Shown here in pieces: positions 17,422 to 25,365 of a stretch of 64,000 nt of DNA (the first letter of the stretch is position 1; each line of letters starts with the position of its first letter). This DNA comes from Azophilus sp965200465. GTDB lineage: Bacteria; Pseudomonadota; Gammaproteobacteria; Pseudomonadales; Azotimanducaceae. The position numbers and the translations under genes were made by a program. The notes below the pieces were generated by a model. That model saw only the letters and a list, made by a program, of their open reading frames with translations, was not told where the DNA came from and made no database searches. The DNA lies in the NCBI GenBank assembly GCA_965200465.1, contig OZ241358.1:2294001-2358000 (forward strand). The letters run 5' to 3'.

Positions 17422-17955
17422 ATGGACGCGAACTTTTGGGCTGTCATCGGCGTCGGCGTTTCGCTGGCGGGGCTGATCTTAGCGGGGCGTGCTTCCGTAG
17501 TCAGGCTAAGCAAGGAACTGCATGACGGGCTGGCCGCCGTCCGCAAGGAGACGAGCGACGGGCTGGCCGCTGTCCGCAGGGAGATGACCGAGGGGTTTGC
17601 CGCCGTCCGCGAGGAGACGAGCGACGGGCTGGCCGCCGTCCGCAAGGAGATGACCGAAGGGCAGGTCGCCATTCGCAAGGAGATGACCGAAGGGTTTGCC
17701 GCCGTCCGCAAGGAGATGAGCGACGAGCAGGTCGCCATTCGCAAGGAGATGACCGAAGGGTTTGCCGCCGTCCGTCAAGAGATGAACGAAGGGTTCATCG
17801 ACGTGCGGGAAAAGCTGGCCGATGTGCGGGAGCGCTTGGGGACGATTGAGGGCGCCCTAAGCATTCGACAGGCCATCGCCCGCCCCAATGAAAGGCCGCG
17901 CCAACCACCTAAGCCCACCGGCGAAGGCCAACCAGCCCCCACCGCGCAACCCTGA
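17422..17955 (+). CDS. membrane-anchored coiled-coil protein with 11-residue repeats
   Basis: The product has 177 residues from the ATG at 17422. An N-terminal transmembrane helix (FWAVIGVGVSLAGLILAG) is followed by about nine 11-residue units of the type EMTEGFAAVRK, DGLAAVRKETS and EQVAIRKEMT. Hendecad repeats of this kind form long parallel coiled coils. After residue 133 a different coil segment and a Pro-rich, probably disordered tail follow. Similar short membrane-coiled-coil proteins are common and mostly uncharacterised; holin-linked XhlA-like and DUF1640-like proteins look alike. No function can be given. The repeats are near-identical at DNA level, so copy number may vary between strains. 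Confidence 0.65.
   Translation: MDANFWAVIGVGVSLAGLILAGRASVVRLSKELHDGLAAVRKETSDGLAAVRREMTEGFAAVREETSDGLAAVRKEMTEGQVAIRKEMTEGFAAVRKEMSDEQVAIRKEMTEGFAAVRQEMNEGFIDVREKLADVRERLGTIEGALSIRQAIARPNERPRQPPKPTGEGQPAPTAQP
17524..17820 (+). repeat. 33-bp tandem repeat array, about nine units
   Basis: Units starting at 17524, 17557, 17590, 17623, 17656 and so on keep an exact 33-base period. They alternate between GACGGGCTGGCCGCCGTC-type and GAAGGGTTTGCCGCCGTC-type versions. The array lies inside the coiled-coil gene and keeps its frame. Confidence 0.88.
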
Positions 17956-18000
17956 CCAACCTCTAGGCGCTCATGAGGCCGCCGCAACCCTTTGGGTGAG

Positions 18001-18273
18001 TCAGTTCTCCGGCGGGCGGTAGCCTTCGATGCGGTCGACGGGTTCGTTGCTGAGGAACTTCTCCATTTGCTCGGAAAGGTATTGCCGCGCCTGTGGGTCG
18101 ATGAGGCGCAGGCTCCTTTCGTTGATGAGCATGGTTTGCAGGGACTGCCATTCCTCCCAAGCCCTGCGGGAGACCGTCTCGAAAATCAGCTCGCCCTTGG
18201 CGCCGGGCAACGGCGGGTGCGCCAGCCCTTCTAGCTCCTGCTGGTACTTGCGGCAAAATACGGTGCGCGGCAT
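18001..18273 (-). CDS. yggX: Fe(2+)-trafficking / oxidative damage protection protein
   Basis: YggX is a small cytoplasmic protein linked to iron traffic and protection of Fe-S clusters from oxidants. The protein has 90 residues, the family's normal size. It opens with MPRTVFCRKYQQELEGL (the conserved Cys7) and contains the RAWEEWQSLQTMLINE block and the ending typical of the family. It lies 66 bases after the mutY stop on the same strand, the arrangement seen in Escherichia coli and other gammaproteobacteria. It is functionally sensible because MutY carries an Fe-S cluster. Confidence 0.95.
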   Translation of the reverse strand: MPRTVFCRKYQQELEGLAHPPLPGAKGELIFETVSRRAWEEWQSLQTMLINERSLRLIDPQARQYLSEQMEKFLSNEPVDRIEGYRPPEN

Positions 18274-18339
18274 GGCGGCAGTTTAGCCGAAGAATTGCCC
18301 GCATCCATCGGATGCCTTGGGCCGAGGCCGATTTCCCAG

Positions 18340-19416
18340 CTATGGAAAAACGGCCTGCAAGGAGGCGATCAAGGCTTCGGCGGGAGCGGAAAGCCCTATG
18401 GCCGGGGGATGGGTGGGGTCGTACCAAAGCAGTCCGCCGCCGTCGCCGACCACGGCCGGCTGCTCCGCAAGGCGCAGGTAGTGGGGTTCAATGTCCAAGT
18501 GGAAGTGGGTGAAGCTGTGGCGGAAGGTCGGCGCGGCTCGATGTTCGGAGATGCTGGCGGTGTGGATGCCGAAGTCCGCGCAAACCGCCTCCGGCGAGCA
18601 GTTCAGACCCCGCTGCGGCGGCGACCACAGCCCGCCCCAAACGCCGAAGTTGGGCCGCCGCTCCAGCAGGCAGGCGCCGGTCGGCGCACTGATGAGGTAC
18701 AGCCGCGCCTGGCGCACCGGCTTGGCGGCGCGCTTCCGGCTTGGCGGAATTTCGAGCACCCGCCCTGCGGCCAAGGCCGTGCAGCGTTCCGCCAAAGGGC
18801 AGGCGGAGCAGCTTGGCGCACGGCGGGTGCAGAGGGTGGCGCCCAAGTCCATGATGGCTTGGGCGTAGGCGGCGGCGTTGGCTTGGGGAGTGTGCGCCTC
18901 GGCGTGCATCCACAGGGTGCACAGCGTCTGCGGCGCGTTGGGCGCCCCGTCAACGGCATGAAACCGCGCCAGCACCCGTTTGACGTTGCCGTCCAGAATG
19001 GGAGCGGGCCGGCCCATGGAAAAAGCCAGAATGGCCCCGGCGGTGGAGCGGCCTATGCCCGGCAACGCCTGCAGACCGGCTTGGGTGGTTGGGAACGAGC
19101 CGCCAGCGGCGACTAGCCCAGCGGCCTTGTGCAGGTTGCGGGCGCGGGCGTAGTAGCCGAGGCCGGACCACAGATGCAGCACTTCATCGAGTTCCGCCTC
19201 GGCCAATGCCTGCACATCCGGGAAGCGGGCCATGAACCGCTCGAAGTAGGGAATGACGGCCTGCACCTGGGTCTGCTGCAGCATGATTTCCGAAACCCAA
19301 ACCCGGTAGGGGCTGGGGTTGCGCTGCCAAGGCAGGCCCTTGCGCCCATGGCGGCCATGCCAAGCAAGCAGCTTGGCGGCCAGCCAACCGTCCTGCTCAG
19401 CGGCTGGCTTGCCCAT
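18340..19416 (-). CDS. mutY: A/G-specific adenine glycosylase
   Basis: MutY removes adenine mispaired with 8-oxoguanine. The protein has 358 residues. The N-terminal domain contains LPWQRNPSPYRVWVSEIMLQ (catalytic Glu in SEIMLQQTQV), the helix-hairpin-helix LPGIGRSTAGAI and the catalytic Asp in ILDGNVKRVLAR. Next comes the Fe-S cluster pattern C-x6-C-x2-C-x5-C (CTRRAPSCSACPLAERC). The C-terminal NUDIX-like domain that reads 8-oxoG is present (LLERRPNFGVWGGLWSPPQ). All key residues are intact. It is followed by yggX. Confidence 0.96.
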   Translation of the reverse strand: MGKPAAEQDGWLAAKLLAWHGRHGRKGLPWQRNPSPYRVWVSEIMLQQTQVQAVIPYFERFMARFPDVQALAEAELDEVLHLWSGLGYYARARNLHKAAGLVAAGGSFPTTQAGLQALPGIGRSTAGAILAFSMGRPAPILDGNVKRVLARFHAVDGAPNAPQTLCTLWMHAEAHTPQANAAAYAQAIMDLGATLCTRRAPSCSACPLAERCTALAAGRVLEIPPSRKRAAKPVRQARLYLISAPTGACLLERRPNFGVWGGLWSPPQRGLNCSPEAVCADFGIHTASISEHRAAPTFRHSFTHFHLDIEPHYLRLAEQPAVVGDGGGLLWYDPTHPPAIGLSAPAEALIASLQAVFP

Positions 19417-19810
19417 GAACGCTTAAGCGCCCAAGCAGGCGCATGACGGGTTTGCGGCTAGCTCGCATGTTTCGGGCCGCCGCTGGCGCAGTTGACCTTG
19501 GCGGGCCTTTTAAAATGCGTGAAGCCCATTGCAGCGGCCCTCCGCCAATGCAAGTCGCTCTTCGCCAATCAGTTGACCGCAGTATAGGCGATGATGCCCT
19601 TTTGGATGGTGGGATGAAGAACAAAAATGCACTTGGAACGTTCATGAAAAGTGGGAGCATCCGTCTTCCAAAGGCGTGGGATGAGTGCTTGGGTGGGAAA
19701 AGTGTCAGCCCTCGGCGAATCTTGAAACGACCCTGGGTGATCCCGTACAGAGACTTGCGCACATCCTTGGAAACCACCAAACTTGAGGAAATAAACCGGC
19801 TTTCTGGAAT
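19417..19810. other. intergenic stretch upstream of the sugar dehydrogenase
   Basis: About 390 bases between the divergent mutY and dehydrogenase genes. Its right half (19600-19800) has lower GC than the flanks. Open frames run through it on both strands but carry no motif I can support. It probably contains the promoters of both neighbours. Confidence 0.35.
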
Positions 19811-20278
19811 TTGGGAGTGCATCCACCGGCATCGGGACTCACCCGTCGTTCGTTCACCGTGCTTTGCGGCGGCGCGGCGGCGCTTGCGGCCTCTGCGCCG
19901 GCCCGGTCGGGGAGCGACGGTTTGGCGGCGTTCCTGGACCTCTCCGCACGGTTGACCGGCTTCCCGGCAAAGGAGCTGGATGCTGGGTTTGCTGACGGCC
20001 TGCTGCGGGCGCTGGCCGAATCCGGGAGTGGCACCGGCTTGGGCGGCCTGTTGCAGGCGCCAGAGGACGCCGATTCCAGGGAGCTTGAAGCGGAAATCAT
20101 CGGCGCTTGGTACTCTGGGATGCTGCCCACCGCTTCGGGGGCCGTGGTCGCCACCTTGTACGGCGCCTTGGTCTGGGCGGCGGCCTGGTTCGCCGCGCCG
20201 CCCGGAGTTTGCGCCGGCAGCGGCAGTTGGAGCCGGCCGCCGGCCTCCCAAGAATCCAAGGTTCAGGCCGATGCCTGA
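19811..20278 (+). CDS. small (Tat-exported) subunit of FAD-dependent sugar dehydrogenase
   Basis: Three-part membrane sugar/gluconate dehydrogenases have a small subunit with a twin-arginine signal that carries the flavoprotein across the membrane. This product of up to 155 residues begins with LTRRSFTVLCGGAAALAAS, a Tat signal. It ends with the EIIGAWYSGML...GALVWAA region that is diagnostic of these subunits. The start is TTG 19811 or GTG 19817; no strong ribosome-binding site decides. Its stop overlaps the start of the flavoprotein subunit by eight bases, so the two are coupled. Confidence 0.8.
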   Translation: MGVHPPASGLTRRSFTVLCGGAAALAASAPARSGSDGLAAFLDLSARLTGFPAKELDAGFADGLLRALAESGSGTGLGGLLQAPEDADSRELEAEIIGAWYSGMLPTASGAVVATLYGALVWAAAWFAAPPGVCAGSGSWSRPPASQESKVQADA

Positions 20279-21890
20279 GGTCCAGGCCGATGTCGTCATC
20301 GTCGGCGCCGGCGTTGCCGGGGCCTTGGTGGCGGAGCGGCTGGCCAAGGCCAACATCCGCGTCGCCATCCTGGAGGCCGGGCCGCGCATCGACCGGGGCA
20401 AGGCCTTGCAGCGCTTCGTCAACGCGCCCGTCAAGACGCCGGAAAGCCCCTATCCGCCAACGCCGGAAGCCGATCATCCAGTGGGCCACGACCTCGACCA
20501 TTGGTACAGGCAGTCCGGCCCCGACAAGTTCAAGAGCACCTACATCAAGGCCGTGGGCGGCAGCACCTGGCATTGGCTGGGCACCTGCCTGCGCTTTCTG
20601 CCCAACGACTTCCACCTGCAAAGCCTCTACGGGCGGGGGGTGGACTGGCCCATCGGCTACGGCGAGCTTGAACCCTTCTACCAAGCAGCGGAGGCGGAAC
20701 TTGGCGTGGCCGGGGATGCGGAGGACGATCTGGGCTCGCCCCGCTCCGGCGGCTTTCCCATGCCGCCGATTCCAACCAGCTACTTGGACAAGGTTTTCGA
20801 GCGCTCCCTGGCCGGCACCCGCTACCAAGTGCGCTCCACCCCCCAAGCGCGTAACTCCGTGGTTCGCGAAGGCCGCCCGGCCTGCTGCGGCAGCGCCAGT
20901 TGCATTCCCATTTGCCCGGTTGGGGCCAAGTACGACGCCGCCGTGCATGTGGCCAAGGCGGAGCGGCTGGGCGCGGCGCTGCATGCTCGGGCCACCGCCA
21001 CGCTGGTGGAAACGGATGCGCGCAACCGGGTCGCCGGCATTCGCTTCCAACGGCCCGACCTAAGCGCGGGAGTGGCGCGGGGCCGCCTGTACGTCATCGC
21101 CGCCCACGCCTTGGAGACGCCGCGGCTGCTGCTGCATTCCCGCTCGGAGCGCAACCCCGGCGGCGCGGCCAACCGCTCCGACCAAGTTGGGCGCAACCTG
21201 ATGGACCACCCGGTGCAACTGAGCTGGGCCTTGGCCGGCGAGCCGGTGTGGCCCTACCGCGGCCCCATTTCCACCTCCGGCATCGAAAACCTAAGGGATG
21301 GCCCGGAACGCACCGCCCGCGCCGCCCTGCGCATCCAAATCTCCAACGACGGCTGGAACTGGCCCACCGGCGGCGCCCTGACCCTAGGCCGCGCCCTGGC
21401 TGACGAGGGCTGGCGCGGGCCGGCGCTGCGGCAAGCCGCCGCCGACCAAGCCGCCCGGCATGTGCAACTGGCCGCCCTGACCGAGCAGTTGCCCTCCCCG
21501 ACCAACCGGGTGGTCTTGGACGGCCAAGAGCGGGACCTCTACGGCGTGCCGCTGCCGCGCATCCACTTCGACATCGGGGACTACGTCCGCAAGGGCTTGG
21601 CCGCCGCCCAAGCCGTCCACGACGAGATATTCGGCAAGCTGGCCGCCACCGCCGTACAGCACGAGAAGGGCTTCAAGGGGGCGGAGCACATCATCGGCAC
21701 CTGCCGCATGGGGCTGGACCCGGCCCAATCCGTGGTCGATGGAAGCCTGCGCAGCCACGACCATCCCAACCTCTACCTAGCCGGCTCCGCCGTGTTCCCC
21801 ACCTCCGGCACCGCCAACCCCACCCTCACCATCGCCGCCCTGAGCCTGCGCTTGGCGGAGGAGTTGCAGACGGCGCTGATGTTGGCCTAG
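20271..21890 (+). CDS. GMC-type FAD-dependent sugar dehydrogenase, large subunit
   Basis: A flavoprotein of 539 residues that oxidises sugars or polyols, exported by piggy-back on the Tat-signalled small subunit. It opens with VVIVGAGVAGALVAERLA (FAD binding). AVGGSTWHWLG follows, then the Cys-rich CCGSASCIPICPVGAKYD that in FAD-glucose dehydrogenases of this type holds a 3Fe-4S cluster. The C-terminal GMC signature is GTCRMG with HDHPNLYLAGSAVFPTSG. The usual third partner, a multiheme c-type cytochrome, is not encoded next to it; the following gene is an unrelated dioxygenase. Electrons must leave by another carrier. Confidence 0.9.
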   Translation: MPEVQADVVIVGAGVAGALVAERLAKANIRVAILEAGPRIDRGKALQRFVNAPVKTPESPYPPTPEADHPVGHDLDHWYRQSGPDKFKSTYIKAVGGSTWHWLGTCLRFLPNDFHLQSLYGRGVDWPIGYGELEPFYQAAEAELGVAGDAEDDLGSPRSGGFPMPPIPTSYLDKVFERSLAGTRYQVRSTPQARNSVVREGRPACCGSASCIPICPVGAKYDAAVHVAKAERLGAALHARATATLVETDARNRVAGIRFQRPDLSAGVARGRLYVIAAHALETPRLLLHSRSERNPGGAANRSDQVGRNLMDHPVQLSWALAGEPVWPYRGPISTSGIENLRDGPERTARAALRIQISNDGWNWPTGGALTLGRALADEGWRGPALRQAAADQAARHVQLAALTEQLPSPTNRVVLDGQERDLYGVPLPRIHFDIGDYVRKGLAAAQAVHDEIFGKLAATAVQHEKGFKGAEHIIGTCRMGLDPAQSVVDGSLRSHDHPNLYLAGSAVFPTSGTANPTLTIAALSLRLAEELQTALMLA

Positions 21891-22050
21891 GGGAGGCGCT
21901 TCTCCTGTAGGAGAACGCGCCCCAAGACGCGGACAGCGATGTCAACGCCGCCTTGGGCGGAAATATTGAGGGCGCGGCGCCTTGGCAGGCAATGGAGCGG
22001 TCCTGCGTCTTGGTTAAAATGCGCATCCGCAAACCACAAGACCGCCTAGC

Positions 22051-22878
22051 ATGGTTCAAGTAAAGCGAGCCGCTGGAGCGCTCGGCGCCTACGTCAGCGG
22101 CGCCTCGCTTAGGGACGCTCTGGACGATTCCGCCCTCTTTGATGGGCTGCGCGGATTGCTTCTGGAGCATGGCGTGTTGTTTCTGCGCGACCAATCCCTG
22201 TCGCCGGAGGAGCTGCAAGCCGTAGCCAGCCGCTTCGGGCCACTTTTCGACCATCCGGCCTACCCGGCGGCGCCCGGCGCGGACTCCGTTCATGTTCTGG
22301 AAAGCACCGCGGCGGCACCCTCCAAAATAGAAGTCTGGCATTCCGACATGACCTTCAGCGCCACCCCTCCGGCCTTCACCTTCCTGCACAGCCAAATCAT
22401 CCCCGAGTACGGTGGGGACACCCTCTGGGCCAGCGCCGCGGCTGCTTATGAGGCGCTGTCCAAGCCCTTAAAGGAAATGCTCAACGGCCTGACCGCGGTG
22501 CATGACTTCCGCCACGGCTTTCGGGAAAGCCTCGCCGAGCCGGGCGGCGAGGAGCGGCTGGCGGCGGCGGTGGCCGCCAACCCCCCAGTGCGCCATCCGG
22601 TGGTGCGCACCCATCCCGAAACGGGCAAGCGAGCCATCTACGTCAATCCCCTGTTCACGGTGCGCATTGAGGAGTTGGCCCCGCTGGAAAGCCGCCGCAT
22701 CCTGGGCCTGCTGCACGAACGGCTGACCACCGCCGAGTTCACCGTCCGCCTGACCTGGGCGCCAAACACCCTCGTCATGTGGGACAACCGCTCCACCCAG
22801 CACAAGCCCATCAACGACTACTTTCCCCAGCACCGCAAGCTGCACCGCGTCACCACCGCCGGCGAGCGGCCGAGATGA
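22051..22878 (+). CDS. TauD/TfdA-family Fe(II)/2-oxoglutarate dioxygenase
   Basis: These enzymes couple 2-oxoglutarate decarboxylation to hydroxylation of a substrate such as taurine. The product has 275 residues. Iron ligands are His and Asp in EVWHSDMTF and the distal His in NRSTQHKPIND. The 2-oxoglutarate-binding Arg is in HRKLHRVT near the C-terminus. The start region (VSGASLRDALDD...LLLEHGVLFLRDQSLSPEEL) is typical. No sulfonate transporter is nearby, so taurine is not implied. A GNAT gene follows 30 bases downstream. Confidence 0.9.
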   Translation: MVQVKRAAGALGAYVSGASLRDALDDSALFDGLRGLLLEHGVLFLRDQSLSPEELQAVASRFGPLFDHPAYPAAPGADSVHVLESTAAAPSKIEVWHSDMTFSATPPAFTFLHSQIIPEYGGDTLWASAAAAYEALSKPLKEMLNGLTAVHDFRHGFRESLAEPGGEERLAAAVAANPPVRHPVVRTHPETGKRAIYVNPLFTVRIEELAPLESRRILGLLHERLTTAEFTVRLTWAPNTLVMWDNRSTQHKPINDYFPQHRKLHRVTTAGERPR

Positions 22879-22908
22879 GCTGGATTTCGGCAAGGCGGCG
22901 CCCGACCC

Positions 22909-23373
22909 ATGAATTTTGACCCCCGCCGCGTTCCGATTCACCGGCCCTATCCTGACCAGGTGCCTTGGGAACTGCTGCCGGAGTCCTTTGCCGATTCGCT
23001 TGATCTAAACCGCATGCGCATCGCCAAACTGCATGATGAGGTGGTGGGCGTTTACGCTTTTGAGCGGGCCGCCGCCCGGCGCTACCGCATCACCGCCTTG
23101 GCGGTCGCCGCGCCGCACCGAAAAAAGGGGCTGGGCAGCTGGTTGCTCGGCCACGCCATCGGCGTCTGCGAAACCAAGGGGGCGCGGGAAATCACCGTGC
23201 CATGCCCCAAGCGCCCCCCGGACTCCACTGTCGCTGGCAAGGGCAAGACCGGCGCCCGCCCCGGCACTGCGCAATGCGCTTCAACAACCGCGTCCGCGGC
23301 GCACAGATTGCTCAGCCGCGCCGGCTTTGAACGGCTGCAAGCCGAATACCGCCTGCTGCTAACCCCAGACTGA
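22909..23373 (+). CDS. GNAT-family N-acetyltransferase
   Basis: The product has 154 residues. The acetyl-CoA pyrophosphate-binding motif is clear in ITALAVAAPHRKKGLGSWLL (Arg/Lys-x-x-Gly-x-Gly), followed by the helix HAIGVCETKGAREI. The end, AHRLLSRAGFERL, matches the late GNAT helix and strand. Between them lies an unusual Lys/Pro/Thr-rich insert (about residues 105-130) not seen in typical members, so the acceptor pocket may be altered. The acceptor is unknown. It is probably co-transcribed with the TauD gene. Confidence 0.8.
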   Translation: MNFDPRRVPIHRPYPDQVPWELLPESFADSLDLNRMRIAKLHDEVVGVYAFERAAARRYRITALAVAAPHRKKGLGSWLLGHAIGVCETKGAREITVPCPKRPPDSTVAGKGKTGARPGTAQCASTTASAAHRLLSRAGFERLQAEYRLLLTPD

Positions 23374-23390
23374 CCGAGTGGTCGATTGAC

Positions 23391-24250
23391 TTAGCGGGCA
23401 GTTCCCAGCAACCCACTGGCTTGACGGAGCCGCTGCAGCAGTTCGTCGCCGCTGGCGCACTCGACAAGCCAGTCGCCCACCTCCACTAGGCGGTCCGCGT
23501 CAACGCCGTCCAACAGGTGCGCAAGCCGCTGGCCGGTCTCCTTGCCAAAGCGCCGCTCCGCTTGGCGGCTCAACAAGTCTGCTTGGCCTTGCGCAATGGC
23601 GTTGTCATCTCATTCGCTCCTTGCTCCTGCGCCAACATCCGCTCGTAGTCCGAAAGCGGCGGCAGCGCCAATCCCCGTCGCCGCAGCAAATGCTCCGCCC
23701 GGGCGTGGAAGCCCCGGCGCAACCCCGTCGACTCCGGCCCGCTCCAACGCCGAAACGCCTCCCCCAACAACCTTGGCAGCATGTTGCTGGGGGCGCTCTC
23801 CAGCCGGATCAGCGCCGCTTGGCGGTTGCCCGGTGGCAGCCGGCGCATGAACGCATGGTCGCCGGCAAGCGTCGGATAGTCAACCACAACATAAGCCTGC
23901 CATTGGTTGAGTCCCCGGCCCGCGTCCGTGGGCGGCCCCAGCAGCGGGCCACACCGCACGGCCGGTGCGCTCCAAGGCTTGGCGCCGTTGTGGACGACCA
24001 CCGCCAGAACGTCGGGCGAGCACCCCTCCTCCTTGTGTGCGCCGATGTCCCGCCAATTGAGTTCCAGCAGGTACAGGTGCTCGTGCATCCGCCAAGCCAT
24101 GTCCGGGTCCGCCTCCGATTGGAACTCCAACAGGACGACCAAGTAGGAGCGCCGGCCGTTCGCCAGCGGCACCCCGTCGCGTCTCTCCACCCGCCACGCC
24201 TTGTCGCCGATGCGTCCGTGCAGGGCCGGGCCGATGCGCTCTTTCTCCAG
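23391..24250 (-). pseudogene. Rpn/PD-(D/E)XK transposase-like nuclease, broken
   Basis: Rpn proteins (Transposase_31) promote recA-independent recombination. The minus-strand frame encodes the core (ERIGPALHGRIGDKAW, then LVVLLEFQSEADPDMAWRMHEH, the D...E-x-Q nuclease pattern) down to about 23570. There it ends early, and the C-terminal piece (QAERRFGKETGQRLAHLLDG) continues in another frame to 23391. The usual first 40-60 residues are also missing; no ATG with a good ribosome-binding site precedes the core and a TGA lies near 24302. A frameshift plus 5' loss makes it a pseudogene. Confidence 0.75.
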
Positions 24251-24442
24251 CGGTGCTATGCTGGGTTGCTGTGATTGGGGATTAAGTACACAAGTGCGGG
24301 TTCATTTCGGCGACGCCCCCATCCTTTGATTTTATAAGGTTCCGTGTTTGGTTTTGGAATGTGCTCATCATCGGGAATTTCTGCCCGAATTCAATCAACT
24401 ATTGACCTTTGTTTTTTTCCTTTCATTTCCGATCAGCTCCTT

Positions 24443-25042
24443 TTAGCGCGACAGGTTGTCGGTGCGGGCTTGGCGGCCCAGGTAGCCGCCGTGATGCCGC
24501 AAGCCGTAGTCCTCGCGGGTGACGCCCTTGGCTTCGAGCAGCGCCAAGGCGATGGCGTCAGTGATGGCCAGCATGACGGCGGTGCTGGCGCTGGGCGTCA
24601 GGCCCAAGGGGCAAGGCTCCTTGATGACGCCCATGTCCAACACTAGATCCGACAGGTTGCGCAAGGTCGAATCCGGGTGCGAGGTCACGCCGATCACCTT
24701 GGCCACGCCCAGATGCCGGGACAGCTCCAGCATCTCCAGCACCTCCCGGCTCTTGCCGCTGGTGGAGAAGGCCACCAACAGATCCTCCGGCCCGATGAGG
24801 CCAAGGTCGCCATGCGCCGCCTCCGCCGGGTGGATGAAGGCCGCCGGAGTGCCGGTGGAGCTTAGGGTGGCGGCGAACTTGCGGGCGATGTGCCCGGCCT
24901 TGCCTATGCCGGCGGCCAAAACCTTGCCGCGGCAGGCGGCCATCGCCTCCACCGCGCACACAAAGTCGTCGGTGACCTCAACGGAGCGGATGGCCTCCGC
25001 CTCCGCCCGCAGCACCGCCCGCATGCGCTCCGCTGGCTTCAT
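24443..25042 (-). CDS. SIS-domain sugar-phosphate isomerase, KdsD/GutQ-like without CBS domains
   Basis: KdsD interconverts ribulose-5-phosphate and arabinose-5-phosphate for KDO synthesis. The product has 200 residues from the ATG at 25042. It contains only the SIS domain: GKVLAAGIGKAGHIARK, HPAEAAHGDLGLI, AFSTSGKSREVLEML and TPSASTAVMLAITDAIALAL, all closely KdsD-like. KdsD proper (about 320 residues) continues into two CBS domains. Here the chain ends soon after HHGGYLGRQAR, where CBS would begin. CBS-less versions exist and some are active isomerases. An earlier ATG at 25051 is equally possible. No KDO or lpt genes adjoin it. Confidence 0.8.
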   Translation of the reverse strand: MKPAERMRAVLRAEAEAIRSVEVTDDFVCAVEAMAACRGKVLAAGIGKAGHIARKFAATLSSTGTPAAFIHPAEAAHGDLGLIGPEDLLVAFSTSGKSREVLEMLELSRHLGVAKVIGVTSHPDSTLRNLSDLVLDMGVIKEPCPLGLTPSASTAVMLAITDAIALALLEAKGVTREDYGLRHHGGYLGRQARTDNLSR

Positions 25043-25109
25043 GCCGCGCATGGTGTCACGAGAACAGCGAAAAGCAAACCTAGGCCAGCCGGGCCGACGG
25101 CGCTTAGAT

Positions 25110-25291
25110 TCCCCAATCCCCGGATAAGGATCGCCCGGACCGCTGCCGGCGGCCCCTGGGGCCGCGGGCTTCCGGCCCACAGGCGGGCCGCCCGTGCTCC
25201 CAGGCAGCGGGCCTTCGCAATTGCCGGAAAAAAACCTTGCACGGTGCGCCCTGCAACGCGCTCCAACGATTCCTTAAGCGGGGATTGGGGA
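25110..25291. repeat. MITE-like element, copy A (182 bp)
   Basis: The element is bounded by 12-base inverted repeats TCCCCAATCCCC (25110-25121) and GGGGATTGGGGA (25280-25291). On the minus strand its interior (CCGCTTAAGGAATCGTT, GTGCAAGGTTTTTTTCCGG, CAATTGC, GAAGG, GCTGCCT) matches a second copy at 40154-40302 in the same order with small indels. It has no coding capacity. It sits between the SIS gene and the proA promoter. Confidence 0.75.
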
Positions 25292-25304
25292 GGGCTCACA
25301 GAGA

Positions 25305-25332
25305 TTTCCTAACTGGGGATTGCAGCTATAAT
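25305..25332 (+). promoter_or_regulatory. probable promoter of the proA operon
   Basis: A consensus -10 box TATAAT stands at 25327-25332, 34 bases before the proA ATG. The best -35 candidate at a 16-base spacing is TTTCCT (25305-25310), which is weak. Position and the perfect -10 support a promoter for proA and probably the genes downstream. Confidence 0.5.
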
Positions 25333-25365
25333 CGTCCGTTGCGCTGAAGACGAAGATGGAAGCAA

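Noticed and set aside
17524..17820. The regular 33-bp array considered as a CRISPR array
   Set aside because: Units are contiguous without unique spacers and translate in frame into a coiled coil.
19443..19955. A 170-codon plus-strand frame before the sugar dehydrogenase
   Set aside because: No motif, overlaps the Tat-signalled subunit in another phase, and composition looks non-coding.
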